A stretch of DNA of 39,844 bases, taken from a virus. The stretch lies in the IMG/VR virus record IMGVR_UViG_3300024520_000022, positions 1 to 39,844 of that record; one strand, written 5' to 3'. A program made the translations under genes and the position numbers. Under the pieces are notes generated by a model. The model was not told where the DNA came from, did no database searches, and worked only from the letters and a program-made list of their open reading frames with translations. The stretch's first letter is position 1; each line of letters begins with the position of its first letter. Of this stretch, positions 23,484 to 31,067 are shown piece after piece.

Positions 23484-23512
23484 AATATAAAGAGGCAATT
23501 GCGTAAAAACAA
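23484..23512 (-). promoter_or_regulatory. Leftward early promoter candidate
   Basis: On the minus strand a -35 like TTGTTT (23512-23507), a 17-base spacer and a -10 like TATATT (23489-23484). It points toward the early operon start at 23316, leaving a leader of about 160 bases. It overlaps the rightward promoter, so the two may compete. Confidence 0.45.
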
Positions 23513-23527
23513 GTTAGATAGTATACT
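23499..23527 (+). promoter_or_regulatory. Rightward promoter candidate for terminase small subunit
   Basis: A -35 like TTGCGT (23499-23504), a 17-base spacer and a -10 TATACT (23522-23527), about 27 bases before the expected start codon region of the TerS gene. It overlaps the leftward promoter candidate. Confidence 0.5.
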
Positions 23528-23560
23528 TATACATATATTGACTTAATATTATCTTGTTGC

Positions 23561-23980
23561 ATGGAAAACATACTACCAGTACAGAAAAATAAAGGAGGAA
23601 GACCTAAGAAGTTTGCTTCTCCTCAGTGGATGAAAAAGCTTGCACAAGACTTCTTTATAAGATGTCAGAATGATGAAACAACGCCAACTGTCCTCGGATT
23701 CAGTTTACACTTAGATATACCTTATAGAACATTGTTGGATTATGGCAATGATGAAGAGTTTTCACCAGTGGTGGAGATGGTGAAGAGTAGATGTGAGAAC
23801 TGGTTGTTGCAGGATATGTTGAAAGGAAAGAGCAATGCAGCTACTGGGATGTTTATATTAAAGAACTTAGGTAAAGATAGATGGAAAGATAAGCAAGAAA
23901 TACAGACAAGTGGCACTACAGACCACATTATCAATGTTATGCAGTACAGTAAGAAGCTTGAAGATTCCAAGGACACTTAG
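23561..23980 (+). CDS. terS: Terminase small subunit (GP3-package-like)
   Basis: A 139-residue protein that recognises phage DNA for packaging. The N-terminus KNKGGRPKKFASP is the basic arm typical of the gp3-type small terminase family. Next come a helix-turn-helix-like LDIPYRTLLDYGNDEEFSPV and the central oligomerisation helix, then SNAATGMFILKNLGKDRWKD, the conserved A-x-x-FxLKN-xG-W end of this family. It lies about 8.6 kb upstream of the large subunit with fibre genes between, an unusual separation. Confidence 0.8.
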   Translation: MENILPVQKNKGGRPKKFASPQWMKKLAQDFFIRCQNDETTPTVLGFSLHLDIPYRTLLDYGNDEEFSPVVEMVKSRCENWLLQDMLKGKSNAATGMFILKNLGKDRWKDKQEIQTSGTTDHIINVMQYSKKLEDSKDT

Positions 23981-24358
23981 TACCTTGGAGTAGTCCAGGA
24001 TGCATTACAGAGCATTTAAATAGGTTACAGTATTATCACCTATTACATATATGAGTGAATGATACTTTGCACAAGATATGTTGTGCGAAGTCTAATCGAG
24101 AGGGTATTGTTTTGTATAGTGTTTACTGTAGCCATTTATAATATATGTATATTTGTGGTGTATTTACTTATGTTGACTATAATTGTATAATACTATTATT
24201 ATAAAACATTTATAGCGGGGGGTGGGGGTTCCGCCTCGTCTCCTTATATATAGTTATTATGTCCCACTAAATTTTTCCCCCCATTTTTCAAAACACCTAC
24301 TTAAAAACACTCCACACTTTTGTCAAGTAACCTTATATTCTTTTAAACATTTCATTTG

Positions 24359-24405
24359 TTTTTCACTCATTGCCCCATACACATTGACACAACTTCTTTT
24401 TATTT
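24359..24405 (+). repeat. Direct repeat R1 containing TTGACA
   Basis: This copy aligns with 24514-24560 at roughly 80% identity by eye (shared blocks TTTTTCAC, CATTGC, ATTGACACA, ACTTCTTTT). TTGACA at 24384-24389 is followed 16-18 bases later by CATTATAA, so it can act as a sigma70-type promoter. Confidence 0.6.
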
Positions 24406-24513
24406 CATTATAAGAGTAAAGCAAATAACCCCTAAAGAAGTCCGAAGATTTCCTTTGGGGTATATTTATTCTAACAAGTCTATGAAAACCTATCATAGTT
24501 ATTTTACACGAAT

Positions 24514-24560
24514 TTTTTCACCCATTGCTCCTTATGTATTGACACATACTTCTTTTATGT
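24514..24560 (+). repeat. Direct repeat R2 containing TTGACA
   Basis: Second copy, 155 bases after R1. TTGACA at 24539-24544 is followed 16 bases later by TATGTG, a weak -10. Such a pair could be a duplicated promoter/operator or protein-binding repeats. Confidence 0.55.
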
Positions 24561-24625
24561 TATGTGTTTATATATACTAACTTGTTATGTAGTATCTCTT
24601 TTTATATAGAAGGATACAAAGAAAC

Positions 24626-24652
24626 AAAAAAAAGCCCCCGTTTATAGGAGGC
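24626..24652 (-). terminator. Rho-independent terminator for the exported protein gene
   Basis: On the minus strand GCCTCC (24652-24647) pairs with GGGGGC (24639-24634) with one T-G wobble, followed by eight T (complement of 24626-24633). It lies about 40 bases after the stop at 24695. Confidence 0.8.
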
Positions 24653-24694
24653 TGAGAGCATACAGGGTAAAAGTGGTGGGAATCAAAGGGATAT

Positions 24695-25045
24695 CTACTT
24701 GGTAGATGGTTTCTTTAATTTACAGTCTCGATCCCAGGAATGGCCCCAGAAGTTTAATTGTCTGCGCCATGATTTTATTTGTTGCTCGATTATAGGTTTT
24801 TGTTTGGTGTATTCTTGCAGCATTTTGTTTTTCTGTAAACCTTCTTGTTTTAAGAGAAGATCCATTTGTTTTTTCATATTCCCCATAAAGTACAGCATCC
24901 CGTCCATTTCGATGAGATGATCGTATACGCCTTCGCAGGAAAGTGTTTTGTACTCAGGTGCAGGTCCTACGTCTTTTAAGTCATCAGCGTAAGATATACC
25001 CCCAACAATAAGTGACATACAGATAATGAGTAATAATGTTCTCAT
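24695..25045 (-). CDS. Exported protein with signal peptide and coiled coil
   Basis: A 116-residue protein. Residues 1-21 (RTLLLIICMSLIVGGISYA then DD) are a classical signal peptide with a signal peptidase I site after SYA; no lipobox. The mature part has C37 in LSCEGVYDHLIEMDG, a helical coiled coil over residues about 55-100 (MKKQMDLLLKQEGLQKNKML) and a second Cys near the end (DRDCKLKK). The two cysteines could form a disulfide in the periplasm or outside. It is the only leftward gene inside the rightward block and has its own terminator, a moron-like arrangement. Function unknown. Confidence 0.7.
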   Translation of the reverse strand: MRTLLLIICMSLIVGGISYADDLKDVGPAPEYKTLSCEGVYDHLIEMDGMLYFMGNMKKQMDLLLKQEGLQKNKMLQEYTKQKPIIEQQIKSWRRQLNFWGHSWDRDCKLKKPSTK

Positions 25046-25086
25046 TAGATTATTCCTTTCGTTTTTGCTAGTTGAAGTATAAAGGG

Positions 25087-25115
25087 TTGACGAGAAAAGA
25101 CAAGTGGGTTAATTT
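25087..25115 (+). promoter_or_regulatory. Sigma70-type promoter for the structured RNA
   Basis: TTGACG (25087-25092), a 17-base spacer and TAATTT (25110-25115). The predicted start falls near 25122, exactly where the first arm of the structured RNA begins. Confidence 0.6.
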
Positions 25116-25121
25116 AAGAGT

Positions 25122-25445
25122 GCATTCATTATCTACAGATTAGTAAACGATCCTTATAGGGTTGTAGAACATCGTCTGTAGAAACGGTGAATGCAACTGC
25201 AACTCTATAAGGATTTTTTACTGGGTTGTAAGACGGAAGCAAGGTTGTCATCAATACCTTTTGTACAACGTCATTAAATAAGCAGTACAACAAAGGATGA
25301 CCTGGGACTCGAATCTCATTCGTCGATAGCTACCTTCCAATGACTCAGACATCTTTCTGGGTAGGGCTAGGGACTAGGACAAGGAGAAGCAATAACCGCA
25401 AGGGCACTACTGTTATCGAGGAATAGATTAAGATCCCAGAGAGGG
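25122..25445 (+). ncRNA. Structured RNA locus with interleaved stems (pseudoknot or attenuator)
   Basis: Stem A joins GCATTCA (25122-25128) and CTACAG (25133-25138) with CTGTAG (25176-25181) and TGAATGC (25188-25194). Stem B joins ATCCTTATAGGGTTG (25150-25164) with CAACTCTATAAGGAT (25200-25214), 15 pairs with one wobble, followed by six T. A and B interleave, so they form a pseudoknot or are alternatives (antiterminator and terminator). Downstream, 25247-25301 forms a 15-pair hairpin. Bases 25302-25328 pair with 25414-25439 in a long helix (CTGGGA/TCCCAG, AATC/GATT and ATTCGTCGATA/TATCGAGGAAT with one mismatch) enclosing smaller hairpins. No reading frame explains the region. No known RNA family is recognised. 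Confidence 0.6.
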
Positions 25446-25477
25446 CATTATAGTATTACCTTAGTAACTACCATAGT

Positions 25478-25630
25478 ATGAAGAAAGAGAAGTTTCATTA
25501 CAGAGTATTCAGCTACAAGCTACATGAAGGCACGGCTGAGTTATTAAAGAAGCAGAAGATAGAGAGTGGCCTCAGTTGGAACCGTTTTATATATCAACTA
25601 ATAACTAAGGATGAAGAAAAAGAAACGTAA
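25478..25630 (+). CDS. Small ribbon-helix-helix-like protein
   Basis: A 50-residue protein. The pattern FHYRVFSYKLHEGTAELLKK then SGLSWNRFIYQLI fits a short strand followed by two helices, as in Arc/MetJ (ribbon-helix-helix) DNA-binding proteins. It overlaps the HNH gene start by 20 bases, so the two are probably co-translated. It may regulate the HNH/RNA locus upstream. Too short for firm family assignment. Confidence 0.5.
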   Translation: MKKEKFHYRVFSYKLHEGTAELLKKQKIESGLSWNRFIYQLITKDEEKET

Positions 25631-26111
25631 ATTTGTTGATTACTATGAATATATAAAGAGTGATGAGTGGAATGAGAGGAGATTAAAGTTTATGAACTCT
25701 AAAAAGGGCAGAGGATGCTGTAGAATCTGTAAGACGAAAAAGAATCTACATGTACACCATACAACCTACAAAGACCTAGGAGACGAAAAAGATCATCATT
25801 TAACAACACTGTGTGCTGAACATCATAAAGGAGCACATGAGTATATATGTGAGAAAGAAAAAAGTATCTATCAAGGAACTTCTGAATATATATACTCTAT
25901 GACAAAGGGTAAGCATGGAACAAACCCTGTTAAAAAAAGTCAAACCAAGAAGAAGGGTAAAAATAAGGAGTGGTCTAAGAAAGAATACCTCCTTTTATTT
26001 GACACAATGAATGAATATCTTATAGAAGTACGAGATACAATAGATACTGAGAAAAAAATACAGGTGAATAAGCTAGTAGGTAAATTAAAGAAGAAGTTGA
26101 AGTTCAAATAG
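25611..26111 (+). CDS. HNH endonuclease
   Basis: A 166-residue protein. The HNH core is clear: YEYIKSDEWNERRLKFM, C37-R-I-C40, then LHVHHTTY (H49, H50), LGDEKDHHLTTLC (H62/H63, C68) and H71-H72/H76, with CxxC and CxxH knuckles holding a structural zinc. The third position is His-rich rather than the usual Asn. The C-terminal 80 residues are Lys-rich and probably bind DNA. It follows the structured RNA locus and lies downstream of terS; free-standing homing or a packaging-associated nick are both possible. Confidence 0.85.
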   Translation: MKKKKRKFVDYYEYIKSDEWNERRLKFMNSKKGRGCCRICKTKKNLHVHHTTYKDLGDEKDHHLTTLCAEHHKGAHEYICEKEKSIYQGTSEYIYSMTKGKHGTNPVKKSQTKKKGKNKEWSKKEYLLLFDTMNEYLIEVRDTIDTEKKIQVNKLVGKLKKKLKFK

Positions 26112-26140
26112 TTGACACAACCACTTGAACTACATACCAT
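26112..26140 (+). promoter_or_regulatory. Promoter candidate behind the HNH gene
   Basis: TTGACA (26112-26117), a 17-base spacer and TACCAT (26135-26140). It begins directly after the HNH stop and would drive the fibre-region genes. Confidence 0.5.
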
Positions 26141-26168
26141 ATAGGTGAATACATTATCACTACTACCT

Positions 26169-26342
26169 ATGTATACACAAGCAACGTACAGGATTGAGGC
26201 AAATCGTCTAAAGAATCAAATGAGGGACCTTGTTCATCTTACGTATGAGGAGAGAATGCTTCTTATAGAGTTGTTAGAAAATTCTATAGCAACTAAGGAG
26301 ACGTATGAGCTTTGTGAGAAAATACAAGCATACAACGACTAG
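26169..26342 (+). CDS. Hypothetical small helical protein
   Basis: A 57-residue protein from the ATG at 26169; a GTG at 26145 in the same frame gives 65 residues but coincides with the predicted transcription start. Helical and charged (RIEANRLKNQMRDLVHLTYE, then ERMLLIELLENSI). Not recognised. Confidence 0.5.
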   Translation: MYTQATYRIEANRLKNQMRDLVHLTYEERMLLIELLENSIATKETYELCEKIQAYND

Positions 26343-26412
26343 GATTGTTAAACATTTGCGTGCGACTAACACCGTGGTACATTGATTATAGGTACATTAT
26401 AATTGATGAGTT

Positions 26413-26754
26413 ATGCCAGGTTCAGCCGCGAATTTAAAGAAAGATAAGGACAATAACCTTTTGCATATAGCGAGAGGGATGAAGACTGCTGATATAAGCG
26501 GATCTCCTAAACTATCTCCATTTACAGTAGGAGCTTCTATAGAGGAGTTCGTATTTCCTACGGATTGCGTAGAGATGATTATTGTAAATACAGATGAGGA
26601 TTTACGTGTATCACAAGATTCTACGATGACTTCATATATCGTAGTACCTGCATTAACAGGATGGGTTAATCAAGCATCGGACCGAGGAAATATATATATG
26701 CAACGAGATGGCGCTTCTAGTTGTGTTGTTTCTTTTATGTATAGCGCTCTTTAA
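26413..26754 (+). CDS. Small virion-associated protein, beta-rich
   Basis: A 113-residue protein: helical N-terminus, then a beta-rich body (SIEEFVFPTDCVEMIIVNTD; SYIVVPALTGWVNQASDRGN; SSCVVSFMYSAL). Lengths and strand pattern resemble small phage head-decoration or fibre-tip proteins, but no family is recognised. It opens the fibre gene cluster after a TATAAT at 26398-26403. Confidence 0.55.
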   Translation: MPGSAANLKKDKDNNLLHIARGMKTADISGSPKLSPFTVGASIEEFVFPTDCVEMIIVNTDEDLRVSQDSTMTSYIVVPALTGWVNQASDRGNIYMQRDGASSCVVSFMYSAL

Positions 26755-26763
26755 CAGTAATAT

Positions 26764-26934
26764 ATGGCTCTTAGAGGACGAAGAAGAAGAGGTTTAGGAC
26801 TACATTTAGGGTTGGGGATTACTTCCTTCCTTACGGGTCTTATACGAGAGAAAATAACTACTATTACAAATTTTATCCTAAAGGAAGATGGATTTTATCT
26901 TCTTCAAGAGAATGGAGATAAACTAATATTATAA
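26764..26934 (+). CDS. Small basic protein with short hydrophobic segment
   Basis: A 56-residue protein starting RGRRRRGLGLHLGLGITSFL; a Gly/Leu-rich stretch then a C-terminal FILKEDGFYLLQENGDKLIL, which has an internal repeat of the form (F/Y)xLxEDGF / LLQENGD like the short C-terminal beta repeats of phage fibre-associated proteins. Start is 10 bases after the previous stop. Function unknown. Confidence 0.5.
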   Translation: MALRGRRRRGLGLHLGLGITSFLTGLIREKITTITNFILKEDGFYLLQENGDKLIL

Positions 26935-26945
26935 ACTAACGACTT

Positions 26946-27299
26946 ATGGCAGACACGAAGATTAGTGCATTAGTAGCGGTTACAACCCCCTTAGCGGGTA
27001 CAGAAACCCTCGCTATGGTACAAGGAGGAGTAACGAAGAAAGTGACCGTACAAGAATTTGATGATGCAGTTTCTGCTATAGGATTTTTCCATGACGAATA
27101 TGTTTCTGGGGTAGCTCAGACAGTATTCTCAGGATTTTCAGGTACATATACAATAGGTTCTAATAGATTGCAGGTGTGGAAGAACGGTATCCTTATGCGT
27201 AAGGGTGCTACGGAAGACTATCAGGAAACTAGCTCCTCAAGTATCACATTTAACTTTAACTGTGATTCTGGCGATTTTATAACTATACATCACGTGTAG
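26946..27299 (+). CDS. Tail-fibre-associated protein
   Basis: A 117-residue protein. The N-terminus ADTKISALVAVTTPLAGTET with LAMVQGGVTKKVTVQEFDDA is the short fibre N-terminal motif seen in many phage tail proteins. The C-terminal part (QVWKNGILMRKGATEDYQET then SSSITFNFNCDSGDFITIHHV) matches the small beta domain that closes fibres. A very similar C-terminal pattern (HVFLNGMKLYVGAGNDYTIS) occurs at the end of the next gene, suggesting a shared domain. Confidence 0.7.
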   Translation: MADTKISALVAVTTPLAGTETLAMVQGGVTKKVTVQEFDDAVSAIGFFHDEYVSGVAQTVFSGFSGTYTIGSNRLQVWKNGILMRKGATEDYQETSSSSITFNFNCDSGDFITIHHV

Positions 27300-27332
27300 T
27301 ACCCCTTTTTATATCTTGTCACATTTTAAAAC

Positions 27333-28637
27333 ATGGCAACAACACAAATCCCGTCGAAACAAATTTTGGACGGATCAATCGTGGACGCGGATATCAACGG
27401 ATCAGCAGCGATAGCTCTCAGTAAATTGGCTGAGTCAGTTATACAGGCTGATGGTGGTCAAACGTACACGGCGAGTCAACCTATGGGTGGATTCAAACTA
27501 ACTGGTCTAGGAGCACCAACGGCTGCATCAGATTCTGCAACGAAAGCTTACGTAGATGGTCTTACGCTTGGTCTTTCTTGGAAAGGTAAAGTTATAGCAT
27601 CACCTACAGGTAATATTAACTTGGCTACTTCGGTAAGTCCGAATCCAGTTGATACTACTGTTACTCTAGTTGATGGAGACAGAGTTTTACTTCAAAACCA
27701 AACAGCTCCTGCTGAGAATGGTATCTATGATGCTGTTACAGCTATAGACCCTGCTACATGGACACGAGCAACTGATATGGACATTTGGGCTGAAGTACCA
27801 AGTGCTGCTGTATTCGTAGCTGAAGGTACTGCAAATGGAGACAGAGCATTCAACTGTACATCAGATGATGGTGGAACATTAGAAACAACAGCTATTACTT
27901 GGGTTCAGTTCGCTGGATCAGGTGCTACTACTGCTGCTGCTGTATCTTATGACCCAACAGGTGATCTTGTAATCACTAATTCTACTGTACAAGACGCTCT
28001 TGGAGATCTTGATACTGCTATCGGAAACAGAAACTATACAGATTCACTTATCCTTACAGATAGTCAAACTGTTACTGCTTCCCTTGAGGCATTGAATGTA
28101 GCTTCTGGGAACCAAACATACACGAATGATTTCGTGGTGACTGACTCTCAAAGTTTTACTGCTTCAGTAGACGCTCTTGATACTGCTGTTGGATCTAGAC
28201 TTTATACAACAGAGAATAAGATCGCTGACTCACAAGCTATCAGTACTTCACTAGAAGCACTTGATAACGCATTTACTGCACTAGAAGCTGTAGGTGCAGG
28301 TACAGAAGGTGTGACTAAGGTTGGAGACCGAGCTGCGAGATACTCAAACTTCACTGGAGGTGCGACATTAGCTGCTACTCTTACTGGAATCGATACAGCA
28401 CTTGGAGGATTTGATCCTGCTGAGACTGCTGCTGAAGAAGAAAGAAGTGGTTCTACTTCTCAAACGTGGATACTATCTGCTACACCTAATACAACAAAAG
28501 GAAACCTCCATGTTTTCTTGAACGGTATGAAGTTGTACGTAGGTGCTGGTAACGACTACACTATTTCGACTGCGACTATTACTTTCAACCCTACACTTGT
28601 AACGGCTGATAGAGTTGTAGCTTCATATTATAGCTAA
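27333..28637 (+). CDS. Tail fibre protein with tandem repeats
   Basis: A 434-residue fibre. The N-terminus (IPSKQILDGSIVDADINGSA; ALSKLAESVIQADGGQ; GFKLTGLGAPTAASDSATKAY) is the common phage fibre attachment region. Residues about 235-320 hold three copies of a 27-residue repeat around DSQTVTASLEAL, DSQSFTASVDAL and DSQAISTSLEAL. The C-terminal 70 residues are a beta domain (NLHVFLNGMKLYVGAGNDYT). Expected role: receptor recognition as a trimer. A terminator follows. Confidence 0.8.
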   Translation: MATTQIPSKQILDGSIVDADINGSAAIALSKLAESVIQADGGQTYTASQPMGGFKLTGLGAPTAASDSATKAYVDGLTLGLSWKGKVIASPTGNINLATSVSPNPVDTTVTLVDGDRVLLQNQTAPAENGIYDAVTAIDPATWTRATDMDIWAEVPSAAVFVAEGTANGDRAFNCTSDDGGTLETTAITWVQFAGSGATTAAAVSYDPTGDLVITNSTVQDALGDLDTAIGNRNYTDSLILTDSQTVTASLEALNVASGNQTYTNDFVVTDSQSFTASVDALDTAVGSRLYTTENKIADSQAISTSLEALDNAFTALEAVGAGTEGVTKVGDRAARYSNFTGGATLAATLTGIDTALGGFDPAETAAEEERSGSTSQTWILSATPNTTKGNLHVFLNGMKLYVGAGNDYTISTATITFNPTLVTADRVVASYYS

Positions 28638-28648
28638 ACGATACTATA

Positions 28649-28673
28649 GGGGGGATGATTGGGTCCCCCCTTT
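28649..28673 (+). terminator. Terminator after the tail fibre gene
   Basis: GGGGGG (28649-28654) pairs with CCCCCC (28665-28670) around a 10-base loop, followed by only three T. The stem is very stable; the short U run makes full termination uncertain. Confidence 0.6.
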
Positions 28674-28699
28674 CAATACATAATTAACGGAAACTACTT

Positions 28700-28945
28700 A
28701 TGGGTAAAAGAACAGTAAATACGCCTGATAAAAGAATTTCTTCAGGAAAGATCAATACACATATCGAAAGACTCACGGAAGAAATAAATGATCACAAGAA
28801 CGTAGTGGCTATGGGTAAGGATAAAATAAGAATAGCGACGGAATCTGTGGAGAACGTAGCTCGTCTACAGGAACAAAAAGAGGCTCAGGTAACTATTTTA
28901 CACGAATTATTAGGAGAAGATGACACAGACAAGGAGACCAGCTAG
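28700..28945 (+). CDS. Small coiled-coil protein, fibre chaperone or linker candidate
   Basis: An 81-residue protein, basic N-terminus (GKRTVNTPDKRISSGKI) then a long helix with heptads (HIERLTEEINDHKNVVAMGK; NVARLQEQKEAQVTILHELL). It overlaps the start of the spike gene by 26 bases, so the two are probably coupled. A structural or assembly role for the spike is inferred. Upstream is the recurring start context CGGAAACTACTT. Confidence 0.55.
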   Translation: MGKRTVNTPDKRISSGKINTHIERLTEEINDHKNVVAMGKDKIRIATESVENVARLQEQKEAQVTILHELLGEDDTDKETS

Positions 28946-31067
28946 ACATATATACGACCTAGAAGTTACTGATGGAGGTGGTTTAACAGTAAACGTTAAT
29001 CTAGGTAATATAGATGAACAAGGAAATGTTACTAATTTCACAGGAGTTTCAGCTCAAGTAGTTACTGATGCTACAACAAACTACGTAGAAATAATCTCGG
29101 GTTCAGTGAGTATTAATACGACTGGATTCACGGAAGGATCTGTGAGGCTTGCTGAAGTAGTTACTGCTGCTGGTTCAGTATCATCTATCACTGACAGGAG
29201 AGTGCTTTTTACGTCCGCAGGTGCAGCCGAGGCTAATACGGTAACAGTAGGACCAAAGAAAGAATACACGACGATACAGGGAGCTATAAACAGTATTACA
29301 ACTGCATCTATATCTAATGTATTTATTGTGGATATAGAGCCAGGAACGTATACAGAGAATTTGACGTTAAAGGATTGGGTGTTTCTTAAAGGAAGAAGTC
29401 AGTCATCAAAACTCTCAGGAAAAATAACACATGGAGGAAGCGCTACAGTAGAGATAGATAATCTCTTTATAGAGACTTCGGATGATTTCGCAGTTAATAT
29501 GAATGGAGCGGCTGATACATGTACACTGAAAATAACGAGATCACTTATGAATTGTGACTGGTCAGGTGACGCTTCACAGTTTCAAGGAGTATGTAGTCTT
29601 ACGAGAGGTCAGTTTGTTTGTTACGGGAATGATTTGAATATGGTAAAGACAACATCAGACGCTACGGCAGACCAGCAAAACACGGTCTTCTATGTATCTG
29701 GTGCAGAAAAAGTAGAACTAGACTCGTTTAATTGTATACAAAATATCCTTACGCAGGATTTGAATGCGGATGTATCTCTTCTTCACTCAAGGAATACTGA
29801 TGTGGAATCAAAGATGTTTGTGAAGGATGGGTTCTGTACGATACTTCTTCAGTCTACGGGATTACATGCGAATATAGTGACAACGTTTGAGATGGAAGCG
29901 GCTCAACATAGAAGTACATGTTCTGGAAATCTTGTGAGATGGGAGGCAGTAAACGCTACGGCTGCTGGATTAAAGTTCTTAGGAGCTCAAACAACTAACT
30001 CAGGAGTATCTACAGCGACGATGTTTATAAGTGATAACAGGTTCTTATGGGAAGGTGCTGGGATTACTGACAGTGATATATTCCTAGGATCTTCTACGCA
30101 CGCTAATGACAGGATGTATATGGGAGATAATATCTTCTTTACGACGGCTGACGTTATTCCAACAAGAGATACGGCTGTAGGATCATCTGGTCTTATGGAG
30201 TTCCTTGTAACGAACGGACAAGGTTCACAACAGGCTAGTGGAGGGTATACCTCTTCAGGCTCACTTACGGTGAACTCAGACTTCACTGGATCGAATATAG
30301 CTCAGTTTATAGGAGATAGTTTAACGACTGCTCAGTTAGCGAGATTCTCAAGTAATTCAGCAGATACAAGTACACGAAACTTAGTAGAAATAGTAAATGA
30401 TAACACGGCTGCTACAGGAACAGTACCTTTTAGAGTACAACAAGATGCGGTCGTTAATACGAACTTCAAGAAAGTTATCTCTATAGATAATATTATACAA
30501 TTTAAATCAGATGGTACAACTCCAGAAGGGAATTTATCGGGTGCTCTTGGTGACGTGTGTTTCAATGGTCCTAATGGGTTTATGTACAGATGTCAGGGAG
30601 GAACTACGTGGCAGAAGCTTACGCCGACAACGAATGATTATGCCTTTGCATCTGATGGAACAACACAAACTATAGCTGTAGCTACTACGTGGCAAGCTGT
30701 GACGTTTGATTCTAATACAACATTAGACGGATGGACTCATACTGCTACTACATCACCTTTTACGTGTCCAGAGAATGGGATATATCATTTTACTGTGAAT
30801 ACTTCTATAGAGAAGACGGTTGGAGCTGGTGGAGTGACGGGTGGAATACGTGCTACATTTAACGGCGCTATTATAGCTGGATCCCCTATGGGTACTACTG
30901 TTGGTGGTACTAATGCTCTTAGGAATATGTCTACTTCTGGGATATTCACTGGAGTATCTGGACAAGATTTTCAAATAGAGATTGTTGGTAGTACAGTAAA
31001 TGTTCAGATAACTACTGGATTTGCAGGTGCTGAATCGATTAATTTAACAATAACGAGAATACAATAA
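28920..31067 (+). CDS. Tail spike with beta-helix and C1q/TNF-like C-terminus
   Basis: A 715-residue protein. The N-terminal about 110 residues form an attachment domain. From about residue 118 (KKEYTTIQGAINSI then FIVDIEPGTYTENLTLKDWV) the pattern is that of right-handed beta-helix, pectin-lyase-like spikes, continuing to about residue 450. The C-terminal 140 residues (TTWQAVTFDSNTTLDGW; FTCPENGIYHFTVNTS) match the C1q/TNF jelly-roll layout used by phages as a trimer tip. It likely binds, and possibly cleaves, surface polysaccharide; no catalytic residues could be assigned. The stop overlaps the next start. Confidence 0.8.
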   Translation: MTQTRRPARHIYDLEVTDGGGLTVNVNLGNIDEQGNVTNFTGVSAQVVTDATTNYVEIISGSVSINTTGFTEGSVRLAEVVTAAGSVSSITDRRVLFTSAGAAEANTVTVGPKKEYTTIQGAINSITTASISNVFIVDIEPGTYTENLTLKDWVFLKGRSQSSKLSGKITHGGSATVEIDNLFIETSDDFAVNMNGAADTCTLKITRSLMNCDWSGDASQFQGVCSLTRGQFVCYGNDLNMVKTTSDATADQQNTVFYVSGAEKVELDSFNCIQNILTQDLNADVSLLHSRNTDVESKMFVKDGFCTILLQSTGLHANIVTTFEMEAAQHRSTCSGNLVRWEAVNATAAGLKFLGAQTTNSGVSTATMFISDNRFLWEGAGITDSDIFLGSSTHANDRMYMGDNIFFTTADVIPTRDTAVGSSGLMEFLVTNGQGSQQASGGYTSSGSLTVNSDFTGSNIAQFIGDSLTTAQLARFSSNSADTSTRNLVEIVNDNTAATGTVPFRVQQDAVVNTNFKKVISIDNIIQFKSDGTTPEGNLSGALGDVCFNGPNGFMYRCQGGTTWQKLTPTTNDYAFASDGTTQTIAVATTWQAVTFDSNTTLDGWTHTATTSPFTCPENGIYHFTVNTSIEKTVGAGGVTGGIRATFNGAIIAGSPMGTTVGGTNALRNMSTSGIFTGVSGQDFQIEIVGSTVNVQITTGFAGAESINLTITRIQ

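Larger units (their letters stand above)
23981..24694. other. Non-coding AT-rich stretch between terS and the exported protein gene
   Basis: No convincing gene is seen here. It holds two imperfect 47-base direct repeats with a TTGACA inside each (24359-24405 and 24514-24560), a 9-bp hairpin ACCCC-T-AAAG / CTTTGGGGT at 24428-24461, a G-run at 24216-24228, and the leftward terminator 24626-24652. Two in-frame stretches of 60-75 codons on the plus strand have poor composition for a protein and are not reported as genes. Confidence 0.6.

Noticed and set aside
24222-24580. Two plus-strand reading frames of 63 and 74 codons as genes
   Set aside because: They overlap each other in a repeat- and hairpin-rich region, are rich in His, Phe and Tyr as expected from AT-rich non-coding DNA, and have no plausible start signals.
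25300-25325. A second tRNA T-loop (minus strand TTCGAGT) in the structured RNA locus
   Set aside because: The flanking bases do not pair as a T-stem; the bases are better explained by the long helix 25302-25328 / 25414-25439.
25122-25445. Group I intron or tmRNA
   Set aside because: No split gene surrounds it, and the conserved core segments of those RNAs could not be found.
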